DNA of 64,000 nucleotides from Roseomonas sp. CECT 9278 (GTDB lineage: Bacteria > Pseudomonadota > Alphaproteobacteria > Acetobacterales > Acetobacteraceae): contig NZ_CAKKLX010000011.1 in the NCBI RefSeq assembly GCF_918698155.1, positions 1 through 64,000 on the forward strand, given 5' to 3'. Shown here one piece after another: positions 35,887 to 45,458 of the stretch. Under the pieces are notes generated by a model. It was given only the letters and a program-made list of their open reading frames with translations. It was not told the DNA's origin and made no database searches. Positions within the stretch are counted from its first letter, which is position 1. Each line of letters starts with the position of its first letter. The translations under genes and the position numbers were made by a program.

Positions 35887-38283
35887 TCAGAACGCCTTCC
35901 AGTCGGCTTCCGTGGTGCCTGCCGGAAGGCGCTGATCGGCGGCGCGCTCAAGCGTCCTGGCGGGCGTGGGCGCAGGCGCGGCCGCGCCGGGCGTCGCGCG
36001 CGGCGCCGCGGGCGCGCCCGCGGCCGATCCACCCACCAGGACGAAGCCGGCGACCATGTCGTTCAGCGCGACCGTCTGCTCCTCCATGGCCTTCGCCGCG
36101 GCCGATGCCTCCTCCACGAGCGCGGCGTTCTGCTGCGTCATCTTGTCCATCTGGGCGACGGTCCCGGCGACCTGCTCGATCCCGCTCGACTGTTCCTGCG
36201 AGGCGGCGGAGATCTCCGCCATGATGTCCGTCACGCGCTTCACCGATGAGACGATGTCGTCCATCGTCGCGCCGGCGGTGTCGACCAGGCGGGATCCGAC
36301 ATCGACCTTCTGGACGCTGTCGGAGATCAGCGCCTTGATCTCCTTGGCGGCATTGGCGCTGCGCTGCGCCAGGTTGCGGACCTCGGCCGCGACCACGGCG
36401 AAGCCGCGGCCCTGCTCGCCGGCGCGGGCCGCTTCCACGGCGGCATTGAGCGCAAGGATGTTGGTCTGGAAAGCGATCTCGTCGATCACGCCGATGATGT
36501 CGCTGATCTTGCGGCTGGCCTCGTTGATCGACTGCATGGTCTGGACAACCTCGCTCACGACCATCCCGCCGCGGGTCGCGGTCTCGGAGGCCGAGACAGC
36601 CAGCTTGTTCGCCTGCTGGGCGTTGTCGGCGTTCTGGCGCACCGTCCCCGACAGTTCCTCGATGCTCGCGGATGTCTCCTCCAGCGACGAGGCCTGTTCC
36701 TCGGTGCGCTGCGACAGGTCGCTGTTGCCCATCGCGATCTCGCGCGATGCCGTGGAGATCATGCCGCTGGCATCGGCGATGCCGCGGATCACCTCGGCCA
36801 TGGTGTCGAGCATCCCATTGATGCCCGCGCAGAGGTCGCCGATCTCGCCGGTCTTGCCGTCCAGCGGGATCCGCTGCGACAGGTCGTTGGCGCGCGCCGC
36901 GGCGACCACGCTCTCGGTCTCGGCGACGGCGCGCTTGAGCGTCTCGGCCATCGCGATCTGCGCCTCGGCGGCATCCAGCATGCTGTTGATGCCGGCGCAG
37001 AGCTGCGCGACCTCGGGCGTCTTGTCGTCCACGCGGATGCGCTGCGAATGGTCGTTCACCTGGGTCGCGGCAACCACGGTGGCGGTCTCGGCGACGGTGC
37101 GCGACATCGCCTCCGCCGCGAGGACCTCGGCCGTCACGTCGGTGGCGTACTTCACGACCTTGTAGGGCTTGCCGCTGAGGTCGAAGATCGGGTTGTAGCT
37201 GGCCTGGATCCAGATGATCCGGCCATCCTTCGTCACGCGCGGGTAGCGGCTCCGGTCGAATTCACCGCGCGCGAGCCGTTCCCAGAACGCCCGGTACTCC
37301 GCGCCCTCGCAGTAGGTCTTGTCGACGAAGGTCGAGTGGTGCCGGCCCACCACCTCCTCCGCGGCATAGCCGAGCGCCGCGAGGAAGTTCGCGTTGGCAC
37401 GCAGGATCCGTCCATCCAGGCTGAACTCGATGACCGCCTGGGAGCGGTCGATCGCCGCGATCTGCCCTTCGAGATCAGCCGCCGCGATGCGCTGGGCGGT
37501 GATGTCGGTGGCGAACTTCACCACGCGCCGCACGCGGCCCTGCCCATCCAGCACCGGGTTGTAGGTGGCCTGCAGCCAGATCTCGCGCCCGCCCTTGGCG
37601 ATGCGCCGGTACACCCCGGCATCGAAGGTGCCACCGTTGAGCTTCGCCCAGAAGGCGCGATAGGCATCGGAACCGCGATCCGCCGGATCGAGGAACATCG
37701 AGTGATGCTGGCCGCGGATCTCGTCGATGCCATAGCCGATGACATCGAGGAAGTTCCGGTTGGCCTCCAGCACGCGCCCGTCCGGCCCGAACTCGATCAT
37801 CGCCTGCGAGCGGTCGATGGCGGTGGTCCGGCCCGCCTGCAGCACCGCGTCGGTCACGTCGGCGAGGTGCGCCATGATGCAGCGCGGCGCATCGCCTTCC
37901 GCCTCGACGCAGGCCAGGGTGACGTCGAACGCCAGGTCCCGGCCGTCGCCGCCGATCACCGCGAGGCGCTCGCGGCCGCTGCCGGCGCGCACGATGCGCG
38001 CCATCATCTCGCGCGATGCGCCCGGATCGCTTGCCGCGCCGGCAAGGAGATCGACCAGCGGGCGCCCGCGCAGGCTCTCGGTCCTGGTGCCCAGCAATGC
38101 GGCCGCGCCCTGCGTGATGTCGAGGATGACGCCGGACTCGTTCAGCACCATCAGCGGCAGGGCGGATTCGAGGGCGATGAGGCGCGCCTCCATCTGCCGG
38201 ACCGCGGCACGGCGGTCGCGCTGCGCGCGGCGGTCGAAGAAGCCGGCCGGCGTGGACGGCCTGTCGGTGGGGCTGATGAACAT
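35887..38283 (-). CDS. soluble methyl-accepting chemotaxis protein with PAS domains
   Basis: A 798-residue receptor with no membrane helix, so cytoplasmic. Three PAS-like modules span roughly residues 35-150, 150-270 and 270-390; the last two are closely similar ([52 protein letters not shown]). Two HAMP-like repeats follow ([13 protein letters not shown] and [13 protein letters not shown]). The signalling hairpin contains [20 protein letters not shown] and [18 protein letters not shown]. It ends in DWKAF, a match to the x-W-x-x-F docking pentapeptide for CheR/CheB. It may sense redox state or a small ligand through PAS. The ATG at 38283 has GCGGAGAA upstream. Confidence 0.93.
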   Translation of the reverse strand: MFISPTDRPSTPAGFFDRRAQRDRRAAVRQMEARLIALESALPLMVLNESGVILDITQGAAALLGTRTESLRGRPLVDLLAGAASDPGASREMMARIVRAGSGRERLAVIGGDGRDLAFDVTLACVEAEGDAPRCIMAHLADVTDAVLQAGRTTAIDRSQAMIEFGPDGRVLEANRNFLDVIGYGIDEIRGQHHSMFLDPADRGSDAYRAFWAKLNGGTFDAGVYRRIAKGGREIWLQATYNPVLDGQGRVRRVVKFATDITAQRIAAADLEGQIAAIDRSQAVIEFSLDGRILRANANFLAALGYAAEEVVGRHHSTFVDKTYCEGAEYRAFWERLARGEFDRSRYPRVTKDGRIIWIQASYNPIFDLSGKPYKVVKYATDVTAEVLAAEAMSRTVAETATVVAATQVNDHSQRIRVDDKTPEVAQLCAGINSMLDAAEAQIAMAETLKRAVAETESVVAAARANDLSQRIPLDGKTGEIGDLCAGINGMLDTMAEVIRGIADASGMISTASREIAMGNSDLSQRTEEQASSLEETSASIEELSGTVRQNADNAQQANKLAVSASETATRGGMVVSEVVQTMQSINEASRKISDIIGVIDEIAFQTNILALNAAVEAARAGEQGRGFAVVAAEVRNLAQRSANAAKEIKALISDSVQKVDVGSRLVDTAGATMDDIVSSVKRVTDIMAEISAASQEQSSGIEQVAGTVAQMDKMTQQNAALVEEASAAAKAMEEQTVALNDMVAGFVLVGGSAAGAPAAPRATPGAAAPAPTPARTLERAADQRLPAGTTEADWKAF

Positions 38284-38303
38284 GCTCGTTCTCCGCAGCG
38301 ATG

Positions 38304-38819
38304 TCAGGAAATCGGCAGGGACGGGGCGGTGTCGGCCTCGTCGAATGCCAGCAGGGTGTCCAGGCTGACGAGCGAGACCATCCCGCGTTCGAGCGGCACG
38401 AGCCCCGACAGCAGGCGCTCGGGTGCCGCGGCGCCGATCTCGGGGACCGGACGGATGCGCCCGGCCTCGACCGTCACGATGTCGGAGACGGCGTCGACCA
38501 GCAGGCCGGCCGTGCGCGCGCCGTTCTGGATGATCACGACGACATGCATCGCGCCCGGTTCGGTCGGCCCGAAGCCGAAGCGCGCACGCAGGTCGACGAT
38601 GGGCACGATCGTGCCGCGCAGGTTGGTGACGCCCCGCATCCATGCCGCCGCATGCGGGATCGCCGTGGGCGGGGTCCAGCCGCGGATCTCGTGCACCGCC
38701 ATGATGTCGATGCCGAATTCGGCATCGTCCAGCGTGCAGGTGATGTACTGCGCCGAGGCGCCCGCCGCGCCCGCGAGGGGAGCGGGCGCGTCGGCCATGG
38801 CCGCGCTTGGATGCTGCAT
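38304..38819 (-). CDS. cheW: chemotaxis coupling protein CheW
   Basis: A 171-residue adaptor linking receptors to CheA. After an Ala/Pro-rich N-terminus of about 22 residues, the CheW fold begins: [39 protein letters not shown], and [18 protein letters not shown], the conserved NLRGxxxPxxDLR motif. [20 protein letters not shown] follows. It lies 11 nt after cheA and 20 nt before the MCP gene. The start has GAGGA upstream. Confidence 0.95.
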   Translation of the reverse strand: MQHPSAAMADAPAPLAGAAGASAQYITCTLDDAEFGIDIMAVHEIRGWTPPTAIPHAAAWMRGVTNLRGTIVPIVDLRARFGFGPTEPGAMHVVVIIQNGARTAGLLVDAVSDIVTVEAGRIRPVPEIGAAAPERLLSGLVPLERGMVSLVSLDTLLAFDEADTAPSLPIS

Positions 38820-38830
38820 CGCGGGTATCC

Positions 38831-40849
38831 TCAGTGCAGGTGAAGGTGGGCGCGCGGCGGCGCGGCGGGGATGGCGACGGCGGGCAAGGCGGCGAGGCCC
38901 GCGACATCAAGGATCAGCGCGACACGGCCATCGCCGAGGATCGTGGCGCCGCCGATCCCATCGACGCGTCGCCAGTTCGCCTCAAGGCTTTTCACGACGA
39001 CCTGCTGTTGCCCGACCAGGTCGTCCACCAGGAGCCCGATCTGGCCGGAATGGTCCGTCTCGACGATGACGACGATGCCGCGCGTGTAGTCATTGACGGC
39101 CCCCGCCACGCCGAAGCGCGTATGCAGCGGCACGAGCGGGACGTAGCTGCCCCGGATCGCGATGACCTGGCCGTGGCCGACCACGTCGCGGACATCCTCG
39201 CGTCGCGGGCGCAGGCTCTCGACGATGGCTGCGATCGGCAGGATGTAGGCGTCGCGCCCCACCGACACGACCAGCCCGTCGAGCACGGCAAGCGTCAGCG
39301 GCAGGGTCAGGGTGAAGCGCGACCCATGCCCCAGGCGGGATTCGAGCCGGATCCGCCCGCCGAGCGCCTCGATGTTCCGGCGCACGACATCCATGCCGAC
39401 GCCGCGGCCCGAGACCGCCGAGACCGTCTCCGCCGTCGAGAAGCCCGGCAGGAAGATCAGTTCGTCGATCTCGCTCTCGCTCAGTGTCGCCTCGGCCGAT
39501 ACCAGGCCGCGTTCGCGCGCGCGGGCCAGCACGCGCGCCCGGTCGATGCCGCGTCCGTCATCGGTGATCTCGATGATGATCCGCCCGCCGCGTTGTTCGG
39601 CACTGAGCTGGATGATGCCCTGGCGCGGCTTGCCGAGCGCCTCGCGCGCATCGGGCGGCTCGATCCCATGGTCGAGCGCGTTGCGCAGCAGATGCGTCAG
39701 CGGGTCGGCCAGTTGCTCGACCACCGTCTTGTCGATCTCGGTACCCTCGCCCGTGACGACCAGGCGGACATCCTTGCCCAACATCCCCGCCACTTCGCGC
39801 ACCAGGCGCGGCATGCGGGAGAACACCGTGCGGACCGGCTGGGTGCGGATCGCCATGACGCCGTCCTGCAATTCACGCAGGTGCTGCGACAGGGTTTCGA
39901 GGCCACGGGTGAGGCCCGGGCACAGGTCCGGCGGCAGCGTCGCCTCGTGCTGCGCCAGCATCGCCTGGGTGATGACCAGCTCGCCCACGAGGTTCACCAG
40001 CCGGTCGATCTTGGCCACGTCGACGCGCACCGACTGCGCCAGCGGCGAAGCATTCGGCGCCGCGGCGATGTCCGGCGGGGCCGGCTCTGCCGTGGGTGTC
40101 GCCACGGGGCGCTCCGCCATCGTCGCCGCGGGCTCGGTGGCGTCGTCCAGCGCATCGATGGACAGGTCGCAATCGTCGATGACGAATTCGAACACGTCCT
40201 GCACCTGCGCGCGCGCCACGGCGGCGCGCAGCGTCACCGTCCAGGACAGATAGGCTTCCTCGGGGTCGATGCGGTTGATCCCGGGCAGGCGGGACGGGTC
40301 GGCCACGACCTCGACCGGCCCCAGCCCCGCGAGTTCGCGCAGGATATGGAGCGGCTCGTTGGCGCTCCTGAACAGCCCGGGATGCGGGCGGAATTCAATC
40401 CGCCACCCGTCGGCGATCGCCGCCGCGGCCTGGACCGGGGCCGCCTGCTCCCTGGCGATGTGGTCGATCTTCGCGGCGCTTTCGAGCGCATCGAGGATGC
40501 CGGCCTCGACCCCCGGCGTCGCCGCCACGCCGTCGCGCTCCGCCGCTAGGAGATCCGCCAGCATGTCGGTGCCGCGCAACAGCAGCGCGAGCAGGTCCGG
40601 CGCGACCGTGATCCGGTCCTCGCGAACCAGGTCAAGCAGCGTCTCCATGACATGCGCGAGCCCGACCGGCCGCGTGAAGCCGAAGGCGCCGCCGCCGCCC
40701 TTGATGGAGTGATAGGCGCGAAACAGCGCATGCACGGTATCCTCGCCGGCGCGCCCTTCCGACAGCGCCGCGAGTTCCGCATAGGCGCGTTCGAGAAGCT
40801 CCGCGGCTTCCTCGAAATAGGTCGCGCGGAGATGGTCGAGCGTAACCAC
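38831..40849 (-). CDS. cheA: chemotaxis histidine kinase CheA
   Basis: A 672-residue kinase. The P1 phosphotransfer domain carries His47 ([16 protein letters not shown]). A second region (about 170-230) with an acidic strand may be P2-like. P3 dimerisation ([20 protein letters not shown]) and the P4 ATPase follow with N box [12 protein letters not shown]1 [10 protein letters not shown] and G2 [12 protein letters not shown], then a CheW-like P5 ([18 protein letters not shown]). It phosphorylates CheY and CheB. The GTG start at 40849 is 3 nt beyond the cheY stop; no nearby ATG fits better. Confidence 0.96.
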   Translation of the reverse strand: MVTLDHLRATYFEEAAELLERAYAELAALSEGRAGEDTVHALFRAYHSIKGGGGAFGFTRPVGLAHVMETLLDLVREDRITVAPDLLALLLRGTDMLADLLAAERDGVAATPGVEAGILDALESAAKIDHIAREQAAPVQAAAAIADGWRIEFRPHPGLFRSANEPLHILRELAGLGPVEVVADPSRLPGINRIDPEEAYLSWTVTLRAAVARAQVQDVFEFVIDDCDLSIDALDDATEPAATMAERPVATPTAEPAPPDIAAAPNASPLAQSVRVDVAKIDRLVNLVGELVITQAMLAQHEATLPPDLCPGLTRGLETLSQHLRELQDGVMAIRTQPVRTVFSRMPRLVREVAGMLGKDVRLVVTGEGTEIDKTVVEQLADPLTHLLRNALDHGIEPPDAREALGKPRQGIIQLSAEQRGGRIIIEITDDGRGIDRARVLARARERGLVSAEATLSESEIDELIFLPGFSTAETVSAVSGRGVGMDVVRRNIEALGGRIRLESRLGHGSRFTLTLPLTLAVLDGLVVSVGRDAYILPIAAIVESLRPRREDVRDVVGHGQVIAIRGSYVPLVPLHTRFGVAGAVNDYTRGIVVIVETDHSGQIGLLVDDLVGQQQVVVKSLEANWRRVDGIGGATILGDGRVALILDVAGLAALPAVAIPAAPPRAHLHLH

Positions 40850-40852
40850 CTG

Positions 40853-41218
40853 TCAGCCTGCCACGCGCTTGACGACGTCGATCAGCTTCGCCGGATCGAA
40901 GGGCTTCACCAGCCAGCCGGTGGCGCCGGCGCCCTTGCCCTCGGCCTTCTTCGCGGCGTCGCCCTCGGTGGTGAGCATGAGGATCGGCACCGAGCGGTAG
41001 CGGGGCTCGGCGCGCAGCTGGCGGATCAGCGTGACGCCGTCCATGTTGGGCATGTTGAGGTCGGTGATGACGACGTCCACCGGCGCCGCCTTCAGCGCCG
41101 CGAGTGCCTTCACGCCATCCTCCGCCTCGCTCACCTCGTAGCCGGCCTGGCGCAGGGTGAACGCGACCATTTCGCGCATCGTCCTGCTGTCGTCGACGGT
41201 CATTACCCGCTTGGCCAT
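40853..41218 (-). CDS. cheY: chemotaxis response regulator CheY
   Basis: A 121-residue single receiver domain. Acidic pocket VDDS (Asp9/Asp10), phosphoacceptor Asp53 (VVITDLNMPNMDG), Thr in LMLTTEGD and Lys in WLVKPFDP are all present. It carries the output to the motor after phosphorylation by CheA. The 3' end abuts the cheA start. The upstream STAS gene ends 1 nt before the ATG, so the ribosome-binding site (TGGAG) is inside that gene. No dedicated cheZ gene is in the cluster; see the MCP-like protein at 41616. Confidence 0.96.
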   Translation of the reverse strand: MAKRVMTVDDSRTMREMVAFTLRQAGYEVSEAEDGVKALAALKAAPVDVVITDLNMPNMDGVTLIRQLRAEPRYRSVPILMLTTEGDAAKKAEGKGAGATGWLVKPFDPAKLIDVVKRVAG

Positions 41219-41219
41219 C

Positions 41220-41519
41220 TCAGCGCTCCAGGGGGATCAGGCCGGACAGGCCGAGTTCAGCGACAGCGGTGCACAGGGCCTCGCTGGGGGCGGTGATCCG
41301 GAACTGCGCGCCACGCCCGGCCGCGCTGGTCGCCGCGGACAGCAGAAGCTGCAGGCAGGGCGTGGCGACGCGCTCCACGGCGGCGCCATCGAATTCGATG
41401 TCGTCAAGCGCCAGCGCCTCGCGCAGCGACTGGCACAAGGCGTCGGCGGCTTCGAGATCAAGAAGGGCTGGAAGCTGCGTCCGCGATGCGGGCCCGTGGC
41501 CCGATCCTGCGATGGTCAT
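41220..41519 (-). CDS. STAS-domain protein
   Basis: A 99-residue protein of the anti-sigma-factor-antagonist fold: LDLEAADALCQSLREALA, then IEFDGAAVERVATPCLQLLL, the usual position of the phosphorylatable Ser/Thr (here Thr in ERVATPC). It ends GLSGLIPLER. Similar proteins sit at the head of chemotaxis operons in many bacteria; a phosphorylation-dependent partner switch is known for some STAS proteins but not shown here. The start has GAGGACGAGAG upstream. It is followed 1 nt later by cheY. Confidence 0.8.
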   Translation of the reverse strand: MTIAGSGHGPASRTQLPALLDLEAADALCQSLREALALDDIEFDGAAVERVATPCLQLLLSAATSAAGRGAQFRITAPSEALCTAVAELGLSGLIPLER

Positions 41520-41615
41520 CTCTCGTCCTCATCTGGCGACGGCCGGTCGCCCCGCTGCGCGTGCTGCCTATTGGACATGCTGCGCGCTAACGCGCCGCTA
41601 CCCCGGCGCCCGGCC

Positions 41616-42701
41616 CTAGAAGAGCTCGACGTCGCCGGCGCTGGTCGGCAGGTCCTCAGAGTGCGATTCCTGGCCGTTCAGGCGCGCCAGGAAGTGCCTC
41701 TGGACGGATGAGAGGGTCTGCTGGTTGAGGATCTGGCGCAGAAGATCCTGGTCGATGATCTCGCGGCCGCCCATGTCGGGACATGCCGCGACGGTCTCGT
41801 CCTGCAGGGACTGGATGGCCGCGCCCAGCGTCTCGATCGCCCCGACGACATGCTGGAGGTGCTGCGTGCAGCGATCCTGGAACTGCGTCGTGGTCACCAG
41901 GCGGCCCACAAGGCCACTCACCCGGTCGCTGGCGGCCGTCGCTTCGTCCGTGATGGCGGCCAGCGCTTCGCTCTGCGCCGAGATGCCGGCAAGGACGTCG
42001 CGCAGCCGCTCGCGCGTCGCGCGCTGGTCGTCGCCGTCGGTGTCGGCCAGGCCCGCCAGGTCCGCCTGCGCCGCCTGCATGCCGGCCGCGAGTGCCGCGA
42101 TCCGCTCGCGCACCAGCTTCGCCGTGCCGTCGGTGTCGTGGGCGAGGTCGCGGACTTCCTGCGCGATCACCATGAAGGTGCCGCCACCACCGGAGTCGCT
42201 GCCGCGCTGTGCCTCGATCGCGGCATTGAGCGCGACGTAGCGGGCCTGGCGGTTGATCCGTTCGATCCGTGCGACGCAGTCCTCGACGCCGCGCAGCTCG
42301 GCTTCCATGCTGGACAAGGCGCTGGTCATGCGCGCGGATCGCGCCGCGATGGCATCCAGCGCCTCGCTGGCCTGGCCGATCGCCTGGGCGACGAAGCGGG
42401 TCGCCTCGGACATCGGCACATCGGCACCCGAGACCCGGATGCTGCGGGCGATCTCGGCGGTGGCCGTGACGCGCCGGGTCTGCTCGGAGGCGGCCGTGGC
42501 GAGGTCGCGGAAGCCGGCCGACAGGTCCAGCGTGCTGCGCTCGATCAGCGTATTCGCCCCGTGCAGGTCCTCGATGGTGGCGATGAAGGCCCGGCGCTCG
42601 AGCTCGCCCAGGGCGAACCAGCGCTCCAGCAGGTCGGACAGCCCGCCGGTGTCGCGCGGCGATGCCGGCCGGAGGGGAGCCAGGGAGAGACTGTCGGGCA
42701 T
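41616..42701 (-). CDS. soluble MCP-like protein with CheZ-type DxxxQ motif
   Basis: A 361-residue helical protein from the ATG at 42701. The middle resembles an MCP hairpin (INRQARYVALNAAIEAQRG, then FMVIAQEVRDLAHDT) but lacks sensory and membrane regions. Residues 273-280, QFQDRCTQ, match the CheZ phosphatase motif (FQDxxxQ; Asp276 and Gln280), and the tail AGDVELF ends like the CheY-binding tails of CheZ proteins. The cluster has no cheZ, cheC or cheX, so this protein may dephosphorylate CheY. It opens the chemotaxis operon; 96 nt separate it from the STAS gene. An earlier ATG at 42737 is possible. The MCP-like similarity is firm; the phosphatase role is inferred. Confidence 0.75.
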   Translation of the reverse strand: MPDSLSLAPLRPASPRDTGGLSDLLERWFALGELERRAFIATIEDLHGANTLIERSTLDLSAGFRDLATAASEQTRRVTATAEIARSIRVSGADVPMSEATRFVAQAIGQASEALDAIAARSARMTSALSSMEAELRGVEDCVARIERINRQARYVALNAAIEAQRGSDSGGGGTFMVIAQEVRDLAHDTDGTAKLVRERIAALAAGMQAAQADLAGLADTDGDDQRATRERLRDVLAGISAQSEALAAITDEATAASDRVSGLVGRLVTTTQFQDRCTQHLQHVVGAIETLGAAIQSLQDETVAACPDMGGREIIDQDLLRQILNQQTLSSVQRHFLARLNGQESHSEDLPTSAGDVELF

Positions 42702-42881
42702 GGCGGACCTAACCGGGATTGCCCGCGAGAAAAGCAAGTCGAGCCGAAGGTTTGGTTAAGCGCGGCGCGGCGGGCCTCGTCCGCATGCGACCTGCCGGGG
42801 GATGCGACCGACACGCGCCGCCGTCGGCTTCCCGGCACGGACCCCGCGGGAGCGAGGTGTCGCCCCGGCTGGCATGCGCTG

Positions 42882-43787
42882 TCAGGTTGCCGCCCGGTTC
42901 GCCGCATCCGCGCTCAGCCCCACGAAGACCCGGACGGCCGGCAGATCGAGCGATTCCGGCAGCGCGACCGCGTAGACGCCGCCCTCGATCGGCTCACCCA
43001 GGATCGGCACCGCCCGCAGCCGCTGGTCCTGCCATGCCTCGCCATCCAGGACGACGCTGATGCCGATACCCGCCGCCACGGCCTCCCTGGCGGCCTCGCG
43101 GCTGCCGACCTCAAGGGCGATGCGACCCGACAGGCCATGCGCCGCGAAGGCCGCTTCCATCATGGCGCGCGTCATCGAACCCGGCTCCCGCAACACCAAG
43201 GGCCCCGCGGCCAGGTCCTCCAGGCTAATGCCGGCGCGTGGCGCCGAGGCCGGCACGCAGGCGATCAGGCGCTGCGTGACCAGCAGCGTGCAGGACATGC
43301 CCTCCACCGGCTTGGTCAAGGTCATGATCGCCACCTCGACCTCGCAGGCGGAGAGCGCCTCCAGCAGGCCGTTGGTATTGCCGAGCCTGGTGCGCACGCG
43401 CAGCTCGGGATGGGCCGCCATCAGGGCCGCGATGCACGGCATGGCGTGGGCCGGCGTCGAGAGGCCGATGGCGATGCTGCCGCGGCGCAGGTCGCGCGAC
43501 TGGCGCATCGTCTCCTCCAGCTCATCCATCCGGCCCAGCACGAGCCGCGCGCGCGCCAGCAGGTCCTGCCCCGCATCGGTGAGCGCGAGGCGGGGGCGGC
43601 GATGCAGCAGCAGGGTGCCGCAGGCGCGCTCCAGCCCGGTGAGCGTGACTGAGACGGTTGGCTGGCTGAGGCCGAGGATCTCGGCGGCACGCGACACGCT
43701 GCCGCCTTCCACCGCGGCGGCGAAGCAGCGCAGCGCGGCCAGGCTGATCGCACCCTCCCGCCGGCCGCGGCGCGCGTCATTTGTCAC
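42882..43787 (-). CDS. LysR-family transcriptional regulator
   Basis: A 301-residue protein with the N-terminal helix-turn-helix at about 15-75 (LAALRCFAAAVEGGSVSRAA, EILGLSQPTVSVTLTGLERA) and the usual effector domain (GSIAIGLSTPAHAMPCIAAL, VLREPGSMTRAMMEAAF, VAAGIGISVVLDG). The start is GTG at 43787, the only initiation codon at the right distance before the HTH. It is divergent from the tandem SBP operon across 98 bp and probably controls it. The inducer is unknown. Confidence 0.92.
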   Translation of the reverse strand: MTNDARRGRREGAISLAALRCFAAAVEGGSVSRAAEILGLSQPTVSVTLTGLERACGTLLLHRRPRLALTDAGQDLLARARLVLGRMDELEETMRQSRDLRRGSIAIGLSTPAHAMPCIAALMAAHPELRVRTRLGNTNGLLEALSACEVEVAIMTLTKPVEGMSCTLLVTQRLIACVPASAPRAGISLEDLAAGPLVLREPGSMTRAMMEAAFAAHGLSGRIALEVGSREAAREAVAAGIGISVVLDGEAWQDQRLRAVPILGEPIEGGVYAVALPESLDLPAVRVFVGLSADAANRAAT

Positions 43788-43861
43788 GGCGAAGGCCCCG
43801 CACCGTCATCGAAGCGTCATCTCCATATCTTAGTATCAAGGCAATCAGACGATGCAATCTA

Positions 43862-43874
43862 TAGCATAATTCTA
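43862..43874. promoter_or_regulatory. candidate LysR binding site (T-N11-A)
   Basis: The 98-bp interval between the LysR gene and the first SBP gene is clearly AT-rich compared with the rest of the window. It contains TAG-N7-CTA within ATAG-N7-CTAT (43861-43875), fitting the LysR T-N11-A rule with symmetric arms. A second partial palindrome, ATA-N6-TAT, lies at about 43824-43835. The first site is immediately before the ribosome-binding site at 43876. Function is inferred from position. Confidence 0.4.
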
Positions 43875-43885
43875 TGGAGGTGACC

Positions 43886-45445
43886 ATGCGCGATCTTGCC
43901 CGCCGCCCCCTGCTCGGCGCCGGCGCCGCCCTGCTGGCCGCGCTCGATTCGACGCTGGCGCAGGCCCAGCAGCCAGCCCCGCGGCGCGGCGGCGCCCTGG
44001 TCTATGCGCAGCTCTCGGGCAACCGCCGTGGCGGCGATGCGACCAATTCCCGCCATCCCTACTTCATGGTCGATCTGATCACCCGCTCCGCCTACAACAC
44101 GCTGGCCTGGGTGGATGAGGAGCTGAAACTCCAGCTCGAACTGGCCACGCGCATCGAGCCCGCGGATGAATCGCTGAAGGTCTGGGAAGCGACGATCCGC
44201 GAGGGCGTGCGCTTCCACGATGGCCGCGTGATGACCGCGGCCGATGTCGCGTCTTCCTTCGAACTCCACCGCCAGCGCAACTTCGCCTCCCGCCAGATCC
44301 AGCGCACCGAGGTGGTGAATCCCACCACGATCCGCTTCCACCTGGATGCCGGGAATTCCGAATTCCCCTTCGTGCTCGCCGAATATGATTGCGTCGTGAT
44401 GCCGGCGAACCCGGATATCGAGCGCATCGGCCTGGAGGGCATCGGCACCGGCCCGTTCCGCATCACCGGCTCCGACCCGCAGCGCCGCATGACCTTCGAG
44501 CGCTTCGACGGCTATTGGCGCCAGGGCTTCCCCTACTTGGACCGGCTGGAGGTGGTGAACCGCGAAGGCCAGACCGAAGCCGCGCTGGCCGGCTACCGCG
44601 CGCGCCAGTTCGACGCCATGCTGAACATCGACCCGCGCCTGATCCGCCAGATGGAGCGCGAGCCGCAGACCGACCTGGTGCCCGCCGCCTCCGGCGACCA
44701 GGCAGTGATCATCCTGCCCAAGCATCCGGGATCGGCCTTCAACGATGTCCGCATCCGCCGTGCGCTGTCGGCCGCGATCGACCGCGAGGGGCTGGTGCGG
44801 ATCGTCTATGGCGGCGCGCGCTGGGGCTGGGTCGGCAATGACAGCCACCTGGCCGCGGCCGACCCGATGTTCGTGGCCCCCGAACGCCCGCGCGACCTGG
44901 CTTTGGCGCGGCGCCTGCTGGCCGAGGCCGGGCATGCCGGCGGCATCACCCTGCCCACGCTGTACTACGCGCCGCAATGGCCGGAGATGGCGCGCTACTT
45001 CCAGTTCATCCAGGAGAGCGTGCGCGAGGCCGGCATCACCCTGCCGATCGAGGAACGCCCCAATGACGGCTACCTGCGCTTCCGCCAGGGCGACCCCGAC
45101 GTCACCAAGGGCAATTGGCACCGCTTCGCCTATACCGCCGTCGGCCCGCGCAACCCGGGCATCAGCCTGTTCCGCATGCGCCCGGCGAACAACGAGAGCG
45201 GCTATTGGTCCGGCCCCGCCGCCGACCGCTACATGGCGCTCTATGCCCGCGCGATGCTGACGCCCGACGCCGCGGCGCGCCGCGCGATCTATGCGGACAT
45301 GCAGGCGATCCTGCGCGAGGAGGTGCCCGCGCTGCTGCCCGCCGGGCGCAACAACGTGCTGATCAAGCGCAACACCGTGCAGAACCTGAAGAACCATCCG
45401 CAGCACTGGTCGGTGCGCTGGGATGACGTCTGGCGCTCGGCCTGA
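43886..45445 (+). CDS. ABC importer substrate-binding protein, family 5 (first of two tandem)
   Basis: A 519-residue binding protein. The ATG at 43886 has GGAGGT four bases upstream (43876-43881), which decides against the ATG at 43874. The signal region RRPLLGAGAALLAALD ends near AQAQ. Family 5 features: VRFHDGRVMTAADVASSFEL, GTGPFRITGSDPQRR and VRIRRALSAAIDREGLVRIV, written in DNA around 44750. It shares long blocks with the next gene product (SRHPYFMVDLITR, GNDSHLAAADP, RYMALYARAM), so the two arose by duplication. Confidence 0.9.
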   Translation: MRDLARRPLLGAGAALLAALDSTLAQAQQPAPRRGGALVYAQLSGNRRGGDATNSRHPYFMVDLITRSAYNTLAWVDEELKLQLELATRIEPADESLKVWEATIREGVRFHDGRVMTAADVASSFELHRQRNFASRQIQRTEVVNPTTIRFHLDAGNSEFPFVLAEYDCVVMPANPDIERIGLEGIGTGPFRITGSDPQRRMTFERFDGYWRQGFPYLDRLEVVNREGQTEAALAGYRARQFDAMLNIDPRLIRQMEREPQTDLVPAASGDQAVIILPKHPGSAFNDVRIRRALSAAIDREGLVRIVYGGARWGWVGNDSHLAAADPMFVAPERPRDLALARRLLAEAGHAGGITLPTLYYAPQWPEMARYFQFIQESVREAGITLPIEERPNDGYLRFRQGDPDVTKGNWHRFAYTAVGPRNPGISLFRMRPANNESGYWSGPAADRYMALYARAMLTPDAAARRAIYADMQAILREEVPALLPAGRNNVLIKRNTVQNLKNHPQHWSVRWDDVWRSA

Positions 45446-45458
45446 GGAGCAGCACGAC

